Counted from the first letter of the stretch, positions 1 to 9,804 are shown. The stretch: 64,000 bases of DNA from Pseudopedobacter alpinus (GCF_042684645.1 NZ_JBHULV010000045.1:39740-103739), one strand, 5' to 3'. Numbers and translations are program-made. Notes: generated from the sequence alone by a model not told the origin.

Positions 1-1
1 T

Positions 2-394
2 GGTTGGAATTTAGCCAACGCTAAAAAAACTTTCGAAATTACCCCCGTACCAGGTGCCACAGCTATTACTAGTTTAATTAAAGGACCAGATGGTAATGTT
101 TGGGGTATTGCAGATGGTGTTTTATTTATATTTGACGCTATGCAACAAAAAGTGTTATCAACCAATAAACTTTATGATTATCCACCTTTTAAAAGCCATG
201 TATGGCGAAGTGCTTTTTTAGTTCTTCACCCCAACGGTCAAGTTTACGGCACAGATAATAATCAGCTTTTTAAAATTGACCCAATTACCAAAGCCTGTAC
301 TTTAATTGCCGAAGACGCAGCTTTATTGACTATGGATAAAAAAGGAATTTTGTATTTTAAACGTAAAACCAATTTATGGTCTTACCAACCTTAA
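2..394 (+). CDS. C-terminal part of a beta-propeller-like protein (5' end outside window)
   Basis: The frame is open from base 2 to the TAA at 392-394, giving 130 residues of a protein whose start lies outside the window; the internal ATG at 140 is not needed as a start. The residues show short repeated units of the type G-P-D-G-N-V-W-G and H-P-N-G-Q-V-Y-G followed by L-F-K-I-D, which resemble blades of a beta-propeller (PQQ/SMP-30/Reg_prop-like). No catalytic motif is visible. It ends 10 nt before the GH20 gene, so the two are probably cotranscribed, which hints at a role in glycan metabolism; that is inference. The specific family is not recognised. Confidence 0.6.
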   Translation, partial: GWNLANAKKTFEITPVPGATAITSLIKGPDGNVWGIADGVLFIFDAMQQKVLSTNKLYDYPPFKSHVWRSAFLVLHPNGQVYGTDNNQLFKIDPITKACTLIAEDAALLTMDKKGILYFKRKTNLWSYQP

Positions 395-404
395 ACGCAT
401 CAAA

Positions 405-2927
405 ATGAAGTCACTTATCATCTATTTATTGTGTTTACAGTCCTTAACTGGTATTGCACAAACTTTTAATACAGATAAAATTAAAGTTAAATGGAACTTA
501 AAAGAAAATAACTACGGAGGCAGCTCTTCTTTTATGGCAGATTTTGTAATAATCAATGAAGGTAAAAATAGTTTTCCTATTCAGGCTTCAGAATTATACT
601 TTTCTTATCCCCGTAAGGTTACGGAGGTTTTAAGCAAAAATGCAACATTTAATAATTTAGGCGGAGAGTTTTGTAGTATTCAATTTGCAGAAAATTTGGG
701 TTTACTTGCACCAAAAGATTCTATAAAAGTAACTTATTTGGCTCTTGGTAAATCTATGAATTTAACAGATGCACCATCGGGCTTGTATTGGGTTAATAAA
801 AAATCAAACCAAAGTTTCCCTGTTGCTAATTTCATCAAAAACTATCTCCCAAATAAAGAAAAATCTGTTTTAAAGTTATCTCCAGCAAAGGTTTATGCTA
901 AAAACAAAGACATTTCATTAATACCCGCCCAGCAACTACAGCCCATTTTACCTACACCGGTTTTCTATAAACCTGCATCTGGTCAATTTCAATTAACTAC
1001 TGCAACAGTTTTAAAATTTGATAGCAGTTTTACTAACGAAGCAAATGAATTTAACGCTGAACTACTACAACTATTAGGAAAAAAACTAAGCGTAAATAAC
1101 AAAGTTGTCCAATCAGTAATTCATCTCAAAAAGGTAACTGGCTTGGCAACAGAAGCTTACCAAATTATTGTTAATAAAGATGAAATTGTAATCTCTGCTA
1201 GTTTTCCCGCAGGTATATTTTATGGCTTACAATCATTAAAAATGATGATGCCAGCAAATAGTTGGGCAAAAAAACAAAAGTCTATAGCTATCCCTTGCGC
1301 CAACGTAAACGACGAACCAAGATTTGGATATCGCTCTTTTATGTTAGATGTAGCTAGAAATTTCCAAACCAAACAACAAATATTTAAAATTTTAGATCTG
1401 CTGGCTTTATATAAAATCAATACTTTTCATTTCCATTTTAGTGACGATGAAGGTTGGCGTTTAGAAATCCCGGGATTGCCAGAATTAACAGAAATAGGAG
1501 CCAAAAGAGGACATACTTTAGATGATAGTGATCAAATTCATCCTTCTTACGGCTCAGGTGCCGAAAATAATTTCCCAGGTACAGGTTTTTACAGCAAAGC
1601 AGATTTTATTGAAATTTTAAAATATGCGAAAACGCGTCATATTAAGGTTATTCCCGAAGTTGAAACACCCGGTCATGCCAGAGCTGCCATTAAAGCAATG
1701 GATGCAAGATATCGTCGCTTTATGAAGTTAAATAAGCCAGAAGAAGCAAAACGTTATTTATTGACAGACACACTTGACCAGTCTATTTATACATCTGTAC
1801 AAGACTTTAATGATAATGTGATGAATATTGCATTGCCTTCTACCTACACATTTATAGAGAAAGTAGTTGATGAAATTAAACAAATGTATGTAGATGCGGA
1901 TGCTCCTTTAGAAACCATCCACTTAGGTGGAGATGAAGTTCCACAAGGCGTTTGGCAAAAATCTCCGGCCATTAAGCAATTTATGCTAAATGAAAACATT
2001 AAACACTATGATGATTTATGGTATAAATATTTAGCAAAAGCCAATGAAATTTTAAAAGCTAAAAATCTTTATTTATCTGGCTGGGAAGAAGTGGCCATGC
2101 GAAAAACTAAATTAGATGGAAAGCCTTTATATATTGCAAATCCAGATTTCAGTATCCAAAACTTTCATGCTTATGTATGGAATAATGTTTGGGGTTGGGG
2201 ACAAGAAGATTTAGCTTACCGGCTGGCAAACGCAGGCTACAAAGTTATTTTAGCACCTGTAACTAATTTCTATTTTGATTTAGCTTACGAAAAAGATGCT
2301 GACGAACCCGGTTTATACTGGGGTTCTTACTTAGATGTAGATAAACCCTTTTATTATAACCCATTTGACCATTATAAAACTGCAAAAGAAGACCCATTAG
2401 GAAACCCAATTGATACCTTAATATTTAAAAATAAAGAACGCTTAACAGATTATGGTATTTCAAATATTGTAGGTTTACAAGCTCAAATTTGGTCAGAAAA
2501 AATTAGAGGGCCGCAGCAATTAGAGTATATGTTGCTTCCTAAATTATTAGGTTTTGCAGAGAGAACTTGGGCACAAACACCCAATTGGATTACCGAAAAC
2601 AACCCTGAAAAAGCAGATGAGTCTTATCATAAAGATTGGAATGCATTTGTAAATATTTTAGGTCAAAGAGAATTAAAACGCCTAGATCATTATGCTGGAG
2701 GATTTAACTATCGTATTCCAACGGCAGGTGCAACAATAGAAAATGGTAAAGTTTTAGCGAATTTGCAATTGCCCGGTTTCTCCATTAAATACACCATAAA
2801 CGGGACCGAGCCAAATATGAATAGCAAAACTTACACCTCTCCTATCCCATCAAAAGGAATCATCAAATTAAAAGTTTTTAATACCAACGGCAGAAGTGGT
2901 AGAACTGTAGAAGTTGAAAATCCTTAA
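405..2927 (+). CDS. GH20 beta-N-acetylhexosaminidase
   Basis: Secreted 840-residue exo-glycosidase expected to remove terminal GlcNAc/GalNAc from glycans by substrate-assisted catalysis. A signal peptide (about residues 1-18, ending GIAQ) leads into an N-terminal CHB_HEX-like carbohydrate-binding region (about 20-175), a GH20b-type alpha/beta domain (about 185-310), the GH20 barrel (about 311-740) and a C-terminal chitobiase-type beta domain (about 760-840). The family hallmark HLGGDE is present; D510-E511 form the catalytic pair. HFHFSDDEGWRLEIPG is a second typical GH20 segment. The CHB_HEX and C-terminal domains make it resemble bacterial chitobiases more than short GH20 enzymes. It sits between a propeller-like protein and an oxidoreductase on the same strand. 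Confidence 0.93.
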   Translation: MKSLIIYLLCLQSLTGIAQTFNTDKIKVKWNLKENNYGGSSSFMADFVIINEGKNSFPIQASELYFSYPRKVTEVLSKNATFNNLGGEFCSIQFAENLGLLAPKDSIKVTYLALGKSMNLTDAPSGLYWVNKKSNQSFPVANFIKNYLPNKEKSVLKLSPAKVYAKNKDISLIPAQQLQPILPTPVFYKPASGQFQLTTATVLKFDSSFTNEANEFNAELLQLLGKKLSVNNKVVQSVIHLKKVTGLATEAYQIIVNKDEIVISASFPAGIFYGLQSLKMMMPANSWAKKQKSIAIPCANVNDEPRFGYRSFMLDVARNFQTKQQIFKILDLLALYKINTFHFHFSDDEGWRLEIPGLPELTEIGAKRGHTLDDSDQIHPSYGSGAENNFPGTGFYSKADFIEILKYAKTRHIKVIPEVETPGHARAAIKAMDARYRRFMKLNKPEEAKRYLLTDTLDQSIYTSVQDFNDNVMNIALPSTYTFIEKVVDEIKQMYVDADAPLETIHLGGDEVPQGVWQKSPAIKQFMLNENIKHYDDLWYKYLAKANEILKAKNLYLSGWEEVAMRKTKLDGKPLYIANPDFSIQNFHAYVWNNVWGWGQEDLAYRLANAGYKVILAPVTNFYFDLAYEKDADEPGLYWGSYLDVDKPFYYNPFDHYKTAKEDPLGNPIDTLIFKNKERLTDYGISNIVGLQAQIWSEKIRGPQQLEYMLLPKLLGFAERTWAQTPNWITENNPEKADESYHKDWNAFVNILGQRELKRLDHYAGGFNYRIPTAGATIENGKVLANLQLPGFSIKYTINGTEPNMNSKTYTSPIPSKGIIKLKVFNTNGRSGRTVEVENP

Positions 2928-2939
2928 TCTGTACTAAAT

Positions 2940-3935
2940 ATGACAGCTCCTTTAAATCGGAAAAAATTTATAAAATACTCCATTTTAACAGGTTTAGGCT
3001 TATACTTAAAACCGTTAACGGCTTGGGGTAATTTTTTAGATGGTAAAAAAATTGGAATCATAGGATTAGATACAAGCCATAGTTTAGCTTTCACAAAGCT
3101 GCTTTTTGAAGACACCAGAAATGAATTTGAAGGTTATAAAGTAGTTGCTGCTTACCCATTTGGCAGTAAAGACTTAGCGTTAAGTATAGAAAGAATTCCA
3201 ATACAAACAGAAGAAATTAAGAAATACAATGTACAGATTGTAGATTCTATTGCTGAACTTTTAAAAAAAGTGGATGTTGTTTTATTGGAAACTAACGACG
3301 GAAGATTACACCTAAAACAAGCTTTAGAAATAATTAAAGCTAAAAAACCATTTTTTATAGACAAACCAATGGCCGCTTCTTTGGCAGATGCTAAAGCTAT
3401 TTTTAAAGCTGCAGCAAAACATAAAGTGCCGGTTTTTTCATCATCTTCTTTAAGGTTTATGACTATGGTTACCGATGTAAAATCAGGGAAATACGGCGAA
3501 GTTTTAGGTGCAGAAACTTATAGTCCTGCTACTATAGAAAAAACCCATCCAGATTTATTTTGGTATGGAATACATGGGGTAGAAACTTTATTTGCTGTTA
3601 TGGGACCCAATTGCCAATCTGTAACACGCTTTTTTAACGAAGGTGCAGAAGTAGTAGTTGGTACTTGGGATAAAAACAGAATAGGAACTTTTAGGGGTTT
3701 GCGTTCTGGTAAAACAGATTTCGGTGGAACTGCCTATTGCCAAAATGAAATTGTAAAACTAGGCCCTTATTTGGGTTATAAACCTTTACTAAAAGAAATT
3801 ATTCAGTTTTTCAAAACTGGTGTCTCTCCTGTAAACCAAAACGAAACCTTAGCCATATTAGCGTTTATGGAAGCCGCACAAGAAAGTAAAGAAAATGGCG
3901 GAAAAACAACCTATCTACATTTTATTAAAGAATAA
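2940..3935 (+). CDS. Gfo/Idh/MocA-like oxidoreductase with N-terminal export signal
   Basis: 331 residues. The N-terminus (NRKKFIKYSILTGLGLYLKP) resembles a lipid- or Tat-type export signal, although only one Arg precedes the hydrophobic stretch, so the route is uncertain. A Rossmann-like strand follows (KIGIIGLDTSHS, about residue 37); the usual GxGxxG is altered to GxxGLD. The family's EKP motif appears as IDKPMA, retaining the Lys that normally helps catalysis. It starts 12 nt after the GH20 gene and is probably cotranscribed. Related Bacteroidota proteins often lie in glycan loci and may act on sugar derivatives; the substrate cannot be read from the sequence. Confidence 0.75.
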   Translation: MTAPLNRKKFIKYSILTGLGLYLKPLTAWGNFLDGKKIGIIGLDTSHSLAFTKLLFEDTRNEFEGYKVVAAYPFGSKDLALSIERIPIQTEEIKKYNVQIVDSIAELLKKVDVVLLETNDGRLHLKQALEIIKAKKPFFIDKPMAASLADAKAIFKAAAKHKVPVFSSSSLRFMTMVTDVKSGKYGEVLGAETYSPATIEKTHPDLFWYGIHGVETLFAVMGPNCQSVTRFFNEGAEVVVGTWDKNRIGTFRGLRSGKTDFGGTAYCQNEIVKLGPYLGYKPLLKEIIQFFKTGVSPVNQNETLAILAFMEAAQESKENGGKTTYLHFIKE

Positions 3936-4019
3936 ATCGGCTTATAATGCTGTTTTATCAAACTATGTAACATCCCTAATATTTTAATTTTAACCTAACA
4001 GTATGGTCATTATAGTTTA

Positions 4020-4027
4020 TACATTTG
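4020..4027 (+). promoter_or_regulatory. Candidate -7 promoter element for serine dehydratase
   Basis: TACATTTG matches the Bacteroidota -7 consensus TAnnTTTG and lies 40 nt before the sdaA start codon. The upstream -33 region is only T-rich without a clear TTTG, so this is a partial match. Confidence 0.4.
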
Positions 4028-4067
4028 ACTGTTAAACCATAGCGTAACCACTGTAATCTTATAAAAA

Positions 4068-5483
4068 ATGCAATATTCTGTTTTTGATATTTTCAAGATT
4101 GGTGTAGGCCCTTCAAGCTCGCACACTTTAGGCCCATGGAGAGCTGCACAGAGCTTTATTAATGCGCTTATTGCTGATGATAAACTAAAAGAAGTAAACG
4201 ATATCAAAGTTTTTTTATATCGTTCATTAGCCAAAACAGGGATTGGGCATGGCACAGATATAGCCGTAATGTTAGGTTTAAGCGGATATGATCCTGTGGT
4301 AATGGATGTCAACGAAATCCCTAATATCGTTGCTGATATTAAAGAGAAGCAATTACTAAATCTAAATGAAACACACCAAATAGATTTTAATCCTGCTATT
4401 AACATCATTTTTAATAAAACTGAGTTTTTACCCTTTCACCCAAATGGACTTACTTTTTGTGCAGTTTTACAAAGTGGGCAAATTTTTAAAGAAACCTATT
4501 ACTCTGTGGGTGGTGGATTTATTCAAAAAGAAGATGAAGAATCTTTCCTAAAAACAGAAATCAAATATAAACATACCTACGCCAATGCAAACCAACTTTT
4601 AAAGCTTTGTATCACTAATAACAAAAGCATTAGCGATATAGCTTTAGAAAACGAACTTATAAATATCAATGAGCATGATTTAAAAGCCGGAATTTTAAAT
4701 ATATGGGATGTAATGCTAAGTTGCATTTATAGAGGTTGCCACACAGAAGGCATATTACCAGGTGGTTTAAATGTAACAAGAAGAGCTGCTGCAATTAATA
4801 ATAGTTCATTAGAGCAAAAGCAATATGCTAATCGCCAACTTTGGTTAGCTGCAATACCTAAACACGGTAGCGGCTTTAATTATACACTTAATTGGCTGAG
4901 TTGTTTTGCGCTTGCTGTTAACGAAGAAAATGCCTCTTTTGGTAGAGTAGTAACCTCACCAACAAACGGATCTGCTGGAGTTATACCAGCAGTTATGCTT
5001 TATTATAAACTTTTTTGTAATGGTGATGAAGATAATTTGATTCGCTTTTTACTAAATGCCACACAAATTGGAAGTTTATTTAAAAATGGGGCAACAATTT
5101 CTGCTGCAATGGGTGGCTGCCAGGCAGAGATTGGCGTTAGTTCTGCAATGGCAGCTTCAGCACTAACAGAAGTTTTAGGCGGCACACCAGCGCAATGCCT
5201 AATGGCCGCAGAAATTGCAATGGAACACCACTTGGGTTTAACCTGCGACCCTATTAAAGGTTTGGTACAAGTTCCTTGTATAGAAAGAAACACAATGGGT
5301 GCAATTAAGGCCATTACCGCTTCGCAATTAGCTTTAAACAGTGATGCAGATAAGGCTAAGGTTTCTTTAGATGATGTAGTTAAAACCATGTGGGAAACCG
5401 CTTTAGATATGAATGAGAAATACAAAGAAACCTCAGAAGGTGGCTTGGCAATTCATATTCCAATTAGCTTAACAGATTGCTAA
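4068..5483 (+). CDS. sdaA: L-serine ammonia-lyase (single-chain, 4Fe-4S)
   Basis: Converts L-serine to pyruvate and ammonia in the cytoplasm. The 471-residue length fits the single-chain bacterial enzyme in which beta and alpha domains are fused. The N-terminal beta-domain signature GPSSSHT is at about residues 14-20. Cysteines C351, C393 and C404 show the 42- and 11-residue spacings known for the three iron-sulfur cluster ligands of this family (as in the Legionella enzyme, from memory). The C-terminus is intact. The gene is monocistronic by context: it is preceded by a 132-nt intergenic region with a promoter-like element and followed by a strong hairpin. Confidence 0.95.
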   Translation: MQYSVFDIFKIGVGPSSSHTLGPWRAAQSFINALIADDKLKEVNDIKVFLYRSLAKTGIGHGTDIAVMLGLSGYDPVVMDVNEIPNIVADIKEKQLLNLNETHQIDFNPAINIIFNKTEFLPFHPNGLTFCAVLQSGQIFKETYYSVGGGFIQKEDEESFLKTEIKYKHTYANANQLLKLCITNNKSISDIALENELININEHDLKAGILNIWDVMLSCIYRGCHTEGILPGGLNVTRRAAAINNSSLEQKQYANRQLWLAAIPKHGSGFNYTLNWLSCFALAVNEENASFGRVVTSPTNGSAGVIPAVMLYYKLFCNGDEDNLIRFLLNATQIGSLFKNGATISAAMGGCQAEIGVSSAMAASALTEVLGGTPAQCLMAAEIAMEHHLGLTCDPIKGLVQVPCIERNTMGAIKAITASQLALNSDADKAKVSLDDVVKTMWETALDMNEKYKETSEGGLAIHIPISLTDC

Positions 5484-5489
5484 AACAAA

Positions 5490-5520
5490 TAAGCCGTTGA
5501 ATCTTAGATTCAACGGCTTA
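5490..5520. terminator. Bidirectional terminator between sdaA and the TPR gene
   Basis: A perfect 15-bp inverted repeat, left arm 5490-5504 and right arm 5506-5520 with the central bases forming the turn. It lies between convergent genes. The flanks are A-rich on the left and T/A-rich on the right, so it can serve both strands. Confidence 0.85.
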
Positions 5521-5544
5521 TAATATAATTTCTATTTCCAATAC

Positions 5545-7221
5545 TTATTTAGAAGCTTTTAAAGCTGCCAATGCATCTTTTATCTGTTGATTATCTGGCG
5601 ATAATGCTAATGCCTTTTCAAAGTAATCTTTAGATTTAACTTTGTCAGTTTTGATATAGTACGCTCCTAAAGACGAATAAGCTTCAGATAAGTTTCTTTT
5701 GTTAGCATCTGTTAAAGTTTCTTTTGCTAATGTTATTTCTACAAACTTATCAAAAGCAGCTTTTACTTTATCATTCTCCGTAACCGGATCTAAATAATAC
5801 TCTACCCTAGCTAAATATAGATAAGCATCAGCATTTTTCGCTTTTTCTGCTACATAAGTAAAAGCACTATCGGCAGCTAATAACGTATTCTTAATCTCTG
5901 TTGGGTCAGCAGAAGGTTTATTCACTAAAGCAGCGTAATGAAAGTAATTAGAGTAACCTAAGTAAAACCAATCAACAAAAGACGCTTTCGGTAATTTTGT
6001 TAATTTATCATAGTATTTGGCCGCCAAATCATATTTCTTTGCAGAAAAATAAGTTTTAGCAATATTTACTAATACTTCATTATTGGTTGTATCCAACTCA
6101 TAACCTTTCACATAATTAATAATAGCTAATGAATCTTGTTTATCTGCTTGGTAAGCTTTACCTAAATATAAATAATCATCTGCTATAATACGACTTTTAT
6201 CAATTTCACCAACAAATTTAGTTAATGCATCTATACCTACAGCAGTATTGTTGTTTTCAATTGCTGCATAACCTCTAAATCTCCTTGCTAAAATATAATC
6301 CTTTTTAAAATCTGAAGAATTAATAAATTCTGTAGCAGTTTTCTCTAAACCTGCATAATCACCAGCATTTAATAAGAAAATTAAATATCTGTATCTAGAT
6401 TCTGCAGATCTATCTGTTAAATCTAAATATTTAGAATAATTTTCCTTGGCCTTGGTTAAAAACTCTGCTCTTCTTGTTGGTGCAGCAGAAGTCCAACGGT
6501 AATAATTTTCTGCCAAAGCTCTGTAAGCAGGGCCATAATTAGCGTCTTTAGCAACAACAGCTTTTAAATTTGTTTCTGCCAATTCAAAGTTAAAGGCTTG
6601 AGTCCAAATTTCTCCGATATTAACTTCAACTCCTAATAAATTATCTTTCAAATTCATTGCTCTTTGATACTCGGCAACCGCTTCGCTATTTTTATTTTGT
6701 GCTTTGTAAGCATTACCCATTGCTATGTGTAATTCAGCATCTTTCTCACCGTTTTCTTTAGCTTTTTCAAACCATTCAAAAGCTTTAGTTAAATCTCTTG
6801 AAGCAGCATAAGTATAGGCTTTACCTATATATATGTATTCTAAGAAATCTTTTTTACGCATATCTTCAGTTGCTTTAGCAAAATTTGCTTGCGCTGCTGG
6901 CTCATTTTTTTCAAAAAGGTTTACTGTACCTAAACCAATTTGGTTAAGTGTGTATTTTCCTTTATCGTCTGCTGCAATACCTTTCTGAAAAACAGTTTTT
7001 GCAGAATCAGGCATATTTAATTGTAAATATAAATCGCCATAATAAAAATAGTTTTCTGGTGTTGATTGTGCTTGTACCAAATTACTAAATAAAGATTTTG
7101 CCTTCTGAAATTGTTCAGCATTTACTGCTCTTCTTGCATCCTCCAGACTCTGAGCCTGAGTAAAGGAAGCAACAAGCATAACACTCATTGTACCTAATGC
7201 TATTTTATTTACTATATTCAT
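5545..7221 (-). CDS. Secreted/periplasmic TPR-repeat protein
   Basis: 558 residues with a cleavable signal peptide (ends SFTQAQ, about residue 24) followed almost entirely by tetratricopeptide repeats (YFYYGDLYLQLNMPDSAKTVF, ELHIAMGNAYKAQNKNSEAV and similar units) up to the C-terminus. TPR arrays are protein-interaction scaffolds; no enzymatic domain is visible. It is the last gene of the exbB-exbD-exbD-tonB-pstS-like operon, starting 17 nt after the PstS-like gene. A role as periplasmic partner of that TonB/PstS-like system is inferred from position only. Transcription should end at the hairpin at 5490-5520. Confidence 0.85.
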   Translation of the reverse strand: MNIVNKIALGTMSVMLVASFTQAQSLEDARRAVNAEQFQKAKSLFSNLVQAQSTPENYFYYGDLYLQLNMPDSAKTVFQKGIAADDKGKYTLNQIGLGTVNLFEKNEPAAQANFAKATEDMRKKDFLEYIYIGKAYTYAASRDLTKAFEWFEKAKENGEKDAELHIAMGNAYKAQNKNSEAVAEYQRAMNLKDNLLGVEVNIGEIWTQAFNFELAETNLKAVVAKDANYGPAYRALAENYYRWTSAAPTRRAEFLTKAKENYSKYLDLTDRSAESRYRYLIFLLNAGDYAGLEKTATEFINSSDFKKDYILARRFRGYAAIENNNTAVGIDALTKFVGEIDKSRIIADDYLYLGKAYQADKQDSLAIINYVKGYELDTTNNEVLVNIAKTYFSAKKYDLAAKYYDKLTKLPKASFVDWFYLGYSNYFHYAALVNKPSADPTEIKNTLLAADSAFTYVAEKAKNADAYLYLARVEYYLDPVTENDKVKAAFDKFVEITLAKETLTDANKRNLSEAYSSLGAYYIKTDKVKSKDYFEKALALSPDNQQIKDALAALKASK

Positions 7222-7238
7222 TTTCGATTGTTTAAACG

Positions 7239-8132
7239 TTAATTTCTAAATTTTATTTGTCGGCTAGGTAAAGAATCTGGAGCTAAACCAGATTTTAAAA
7301 TAATTCTTTGACCTATCTCACTTGCAAGAAAAGCTGCAAAACCTGTGCCTAAACCTGCTTTACCTTGACAATTAATTAAATACAAATCTCTAATTAATGG
7401 GTAATTATTAACTTTTAGATTACTTTGAGTAGGTTTTTCATAAGTTCCTTTTACCGTTTTAACAGCTACAAAGTTTAAATTTGCTACTTCTTTTGCGATA
7501 TCAGGTGTAGGCCTTTTCATCCAAGCAACACTAACAATACCTATTGCTTTAGGGTTTTCATTTACATACTTAATTACTTCCTTATTGGTTTTTAAAGCAT
7601 AAACATTTTTTGGAAAATCTTTAACACCAGTAATTTCCATTAAGTAAGCTACTGTGCTAGATTTTGGATTATCAAAAACAAAAGTTAGGTTTCTTTTTGA
7701 AGTGCCATTAAATACAGCCTTAATTTCATCAATGGTAATTAAAGAATCAGCATTGTTTTTGCCTGTAATTAGAGCAATTCCATCTATAGCAAACTTTGTG
7801 TTTCTTATCACTATATTCTTTTTCTCAAAATGAGCTGCTTCGGATTTTGATAATAAACGTGACATAATGGCTACATTATTACTGTCAGTCATTAATTGAC
7901 TTATTATATCTTTTTCGGGTAAATAAGTGATCTTAATTTCTGCTCTTTTGTAGCTATTAGCAAAAATTTCATATTCGTCATCTACAATTGGATAAAGAGA
8001 CTCATCAGCAACTAATTTACCTTGCCCATAAGTTACATGCTCCTCTTTATTGCTTTGTTGCCCGCAGGAATGTAAAATGCTTTGTACAAAAAATAAAACC
8101 AGAACTATAAAAGTCCCATTTCTTTGGATCAT
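7239..8132 (-). CDS. PstS-like phosphate/anion-binding lipoprotein
   Basis: 297 residues. The lipobox ILHSC places the acylated Cys at residue 23. The body resembles the PstS-like type II periplasmic binding-protein fold: an early segment DESLYPIVDDEYEIFANSYK, then IALITGKNNADSLITIDEIKAVFNG and a late GFAAFLASEIGQRIILKSGLAP, the last being characteristic of PstS. No pstCAB genes are adjacent. Instead the gene sits in the ExbB/ExbD/TonB operon; its ATG overlaps the stop of the small membrane gene (ATGA). This suggests a solute-binding or sensing function tied to TonB energisation rather than a standard ABC importer. The ligand is unproven. Confidence 0.82.
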   Translation of the reverse strand: MIQRNGTFIVLVLFFVQSILHSCGQQSNKEEHVTYGQGKLVADESLYPIVDDEYEIFANSYKRAEIKITYLPEKDIISQLMTDSNNVAIMSRLLSKSEAAHFEKKNIVIRNTKFAIDGIALITGKNNADSLITIDEIKAVFNGTSKRNLTFVFDNPKSSTVAYLMEITGVKDFPKNVYALKTNKEVIKYVNENPKAIGIVSVAWMKRPTPDIAKEVANLNFVAVKTVKGTYEKPTQSNLKVNNYPLIRDLYLINCQGKAGLGTGFAAFLASEIGQRIILKSGLAPDSLPSRQIKFRN

Positions 8133-8362
8133 CCGGGTTTTTGATTAATAAGTCTTATAAATCTAAAGAAAGAGTAAACTATCAATAGCAAACCAAATGC
8201 TATTTTCCATATTTTTTCTACTCCGTACATTAAAGGGAAATTTTCCCAAAAAATGATACTAACCCCAATAAAGAAATATAGGGCAAACATCACAAGGCCT
8301 AAAATGAACAGAAATCGCTTTGTGGGCGATTTCTGTCTATCTGAAAATTTTTGGTAAGCCAT
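8129..8362 (-). CDS. Small membrane protein of the TonB operon
   Basis: 77 residues from the ATG at 8362, chosen because it begins 5 nt after the tonB stop; a longer frame would overlap tonB. It begins MAYQKFSDRQK, followed by two predicted membrane helices (about residues 18-38 and 49-69). It is not a recognised enzyme. Its position between tonB and the PstS-like gene, with a 4-nt overlap to the latter, indicates cotranslation and perhaps an accessory role in the inner-membrane complex. Confidence 0.75.
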   Translation of the reverse strand: MAYQKFSDRQKSPTKRFLFILGLVMFALYFFIGVSIIFWENFPLMYGVEKIWKIAFGLLLIVYSFFRFIRLINQKPG

Positions 8363-8367
8363 TAAAT

Positions 8368-9189
8368 TTACTGTTGCAATTGGAAGAAAATTGGAATGGT
8401 GTAAGATACACGCACATTTCTTCCGTTTTGAACACCTGGATTCCATTTTGGAGAGTTTTTAAGAACCCTTACAGCTTCTTCATCACAACCTCCGCCAATT
8501 CCTCTTACTACTTTAATATCTGTTAAAGAGCCATCTTTTTCTACCACAAACTGGCAAAATACTCTCCCTTGTATACCTGCATCACGAGCAACCGGTGGAT
8601 ATCTTAAGTTTTTGCTTAAAAATTTACCAAATTGTTCTATACCACCAGGGAACGTAGGTAACACTTCCACATTTGTAAAAATTTGGTTAGAGTCCTCAGT
8701 TTTTTCCTGATTTATTGGCCCTTCTCCAACTGGTGTGTTAATTACAATTTCAGCATTAGGATCACCTTTAATGGTTTTTTGACCAGGGTCAGCTTTCTCT
8801 AATTCCTTTACAGTTGGTGGTTCTTCTTCCACAACCTCTTCATCAGGTTTTACAACCGGAGGAGGGAATCTAACCTGATCCACTTTTGGTGGAGGTGGTT
8901 CAACCGGTGGAGGTGGAGGTGGTGCTTTCTCATCAACAGGAGGAGGCGAAGCCAAAACTACTTCCGTAAGTATGTCCTTTTTTGCAGTATCTTCAGGTAC
9001 AAAACCCGAAAGATATTTTATAATGATTGGTGAGGCAATTGCTAAGGAAAAAATCAAACCCCCAATGATAACAGCTCTGTTGGTATGTTTAACATTGTCT
9101 TTACGAAGCTGGTAAGCACCGTATTCTTTGTTTCTACCCGCAAAAACTATATCAATCCAATCTTTTTTTAAGATGTCCAGTTTAGACAT
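8368..9189 (-). CDS. tonB: TonB energy-transducing protein
   Basis: 273 residues. It begins with the Bacteroidota TonB signature NKEYGAYQLR (about residues 20-29), has a single membrane helix (about 38-60), a long proline-rich periplasmic spacer (runs of P with E/V/K, about 82-130) and a C-terminal TonB domain (about 180-273) with YPPVARDAGIQGRVF and GIGGGCDEEAVRVL. It transmits proton-motive force from ExbB/ExbD to outer-membrane receptors such as the SusC at 48-51 kb, though which TonB serves which receptor cannot be told. It follows the second exbD in the operon. Confidence 0.93.
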   Translation of the reverse strand: MSKLDILKKDWIDIVFAGRNKEYGAYQLRKDNVKHTNRAVIIGGLIFSLAIASPIIIKYLSGFVPEDTAKKDILTEVVLASPPPVDEKAPPPPPPVEPPPPKVDQVRFPPPVVKPDEEVVEEEPPTVKELEKADPGQKTIKGDPNAEIVINTPVGEGPINQEKTEDSNQIFTNVEVLPTFPGGIEQFGKFLSKNLRYPPVARDAGIQGRVFCQFVVEKDGSLTDIKVVRGIGGGCDEEAVRVLKNSPKWNPGVQNGRNVRVSYTIPIFFQLQQ

Positions 9190-9237
9190 GATTTTTTAGT
9201 TTAAGGTATAAAATTAAACGTGTTAATTATCAAATTA

Positions 9238-9786
9238 TTAATCGTTAAATACTCCTTGGTCTTTCATTAAACCAATTTCAGCATTTTCAATTTTGTTGTT
9301 AATACCATAAGACGGTACCGCAGCAATTTTTATTTCATCAAGTATGTCAACAAAATTTTTATAATTTGATTTGTCTGAAGGTTTAATAATTACCATTAGT
9401 CCTTTTTCTGGATTTCCGGTTGCCGCAACTACTTTCTTATTTGCATCAATAAGAGATTCGCGGATACCTTTTTTTCCATAATTATCAACTGTTGGTGCAT
9501 TATCTCCTAATACGCCCATGTACCAAACTATTTTATTATCTGATCCTAATAAAACAGTCATCGTTCTCGATGCCTTCACATCTAAAACTTCGTCTGGGTT
9601 TTTCTCATCCTTATCAGGCATAAACATGTCCATTGCCTGTGGTTTGGCTAATGTTGTGGTTAGCATAAAGAATGTAATTAATAAGAAAGCTAAATCTACC
9701 ATGGCGGTCAAATCTACCTTGGTTGATTGTTTTTTACTTCTTACTTTCTTGCCTTTGTCCCCGCCGGAGGTATCTAATTCTGCCAT
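9238..9786 (-). CDS. exbD: ExbD/TolR-family biopolymer transport protein (second copy)
   Basis: 182 residues with a basic N-terminus, one membrane helix (about 27-47) containing the proton-relay Asp, D31, in VDLTAMVDLAFLL, and a periplasmic domain. It forms the stator with ExbB and is paired with a divergent first ExbD 18 nt upstream. Two non-identical ExbDs per operon are common in Bacteroidota. The C-terminus (KIAAVPSYGINNKIENAEIG) is typical of these proteins. Confidence 0.92.
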   Translation of the reverse strand: MAELDTSGGDKGKKVRSKKQSTKVDLTAMVDLAFLLITFFMLTTTLAKPQAMDMFMPDKDEKNPDEVLDVKASRTMTVLLGSDNKIVWYMGVLGDNAPTVDNYGKKGIRESLIDANKKVVAATGNPEKGLMVIIKPSDKSNYKNFVDILDEIKIAAVPSYGINNKIENAEIGLMKDQGVFND

Positions 9787-9804
9787 TTTGGTATATTTTA
9801 AATA

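Noticed and set aside
8363..8446. 28-residue N-terminal extension of the small membrane protein
   Set aside because: It would overlap tonB coding sequence; the ATG at 8362 immediately after the tonB stop is the better start.
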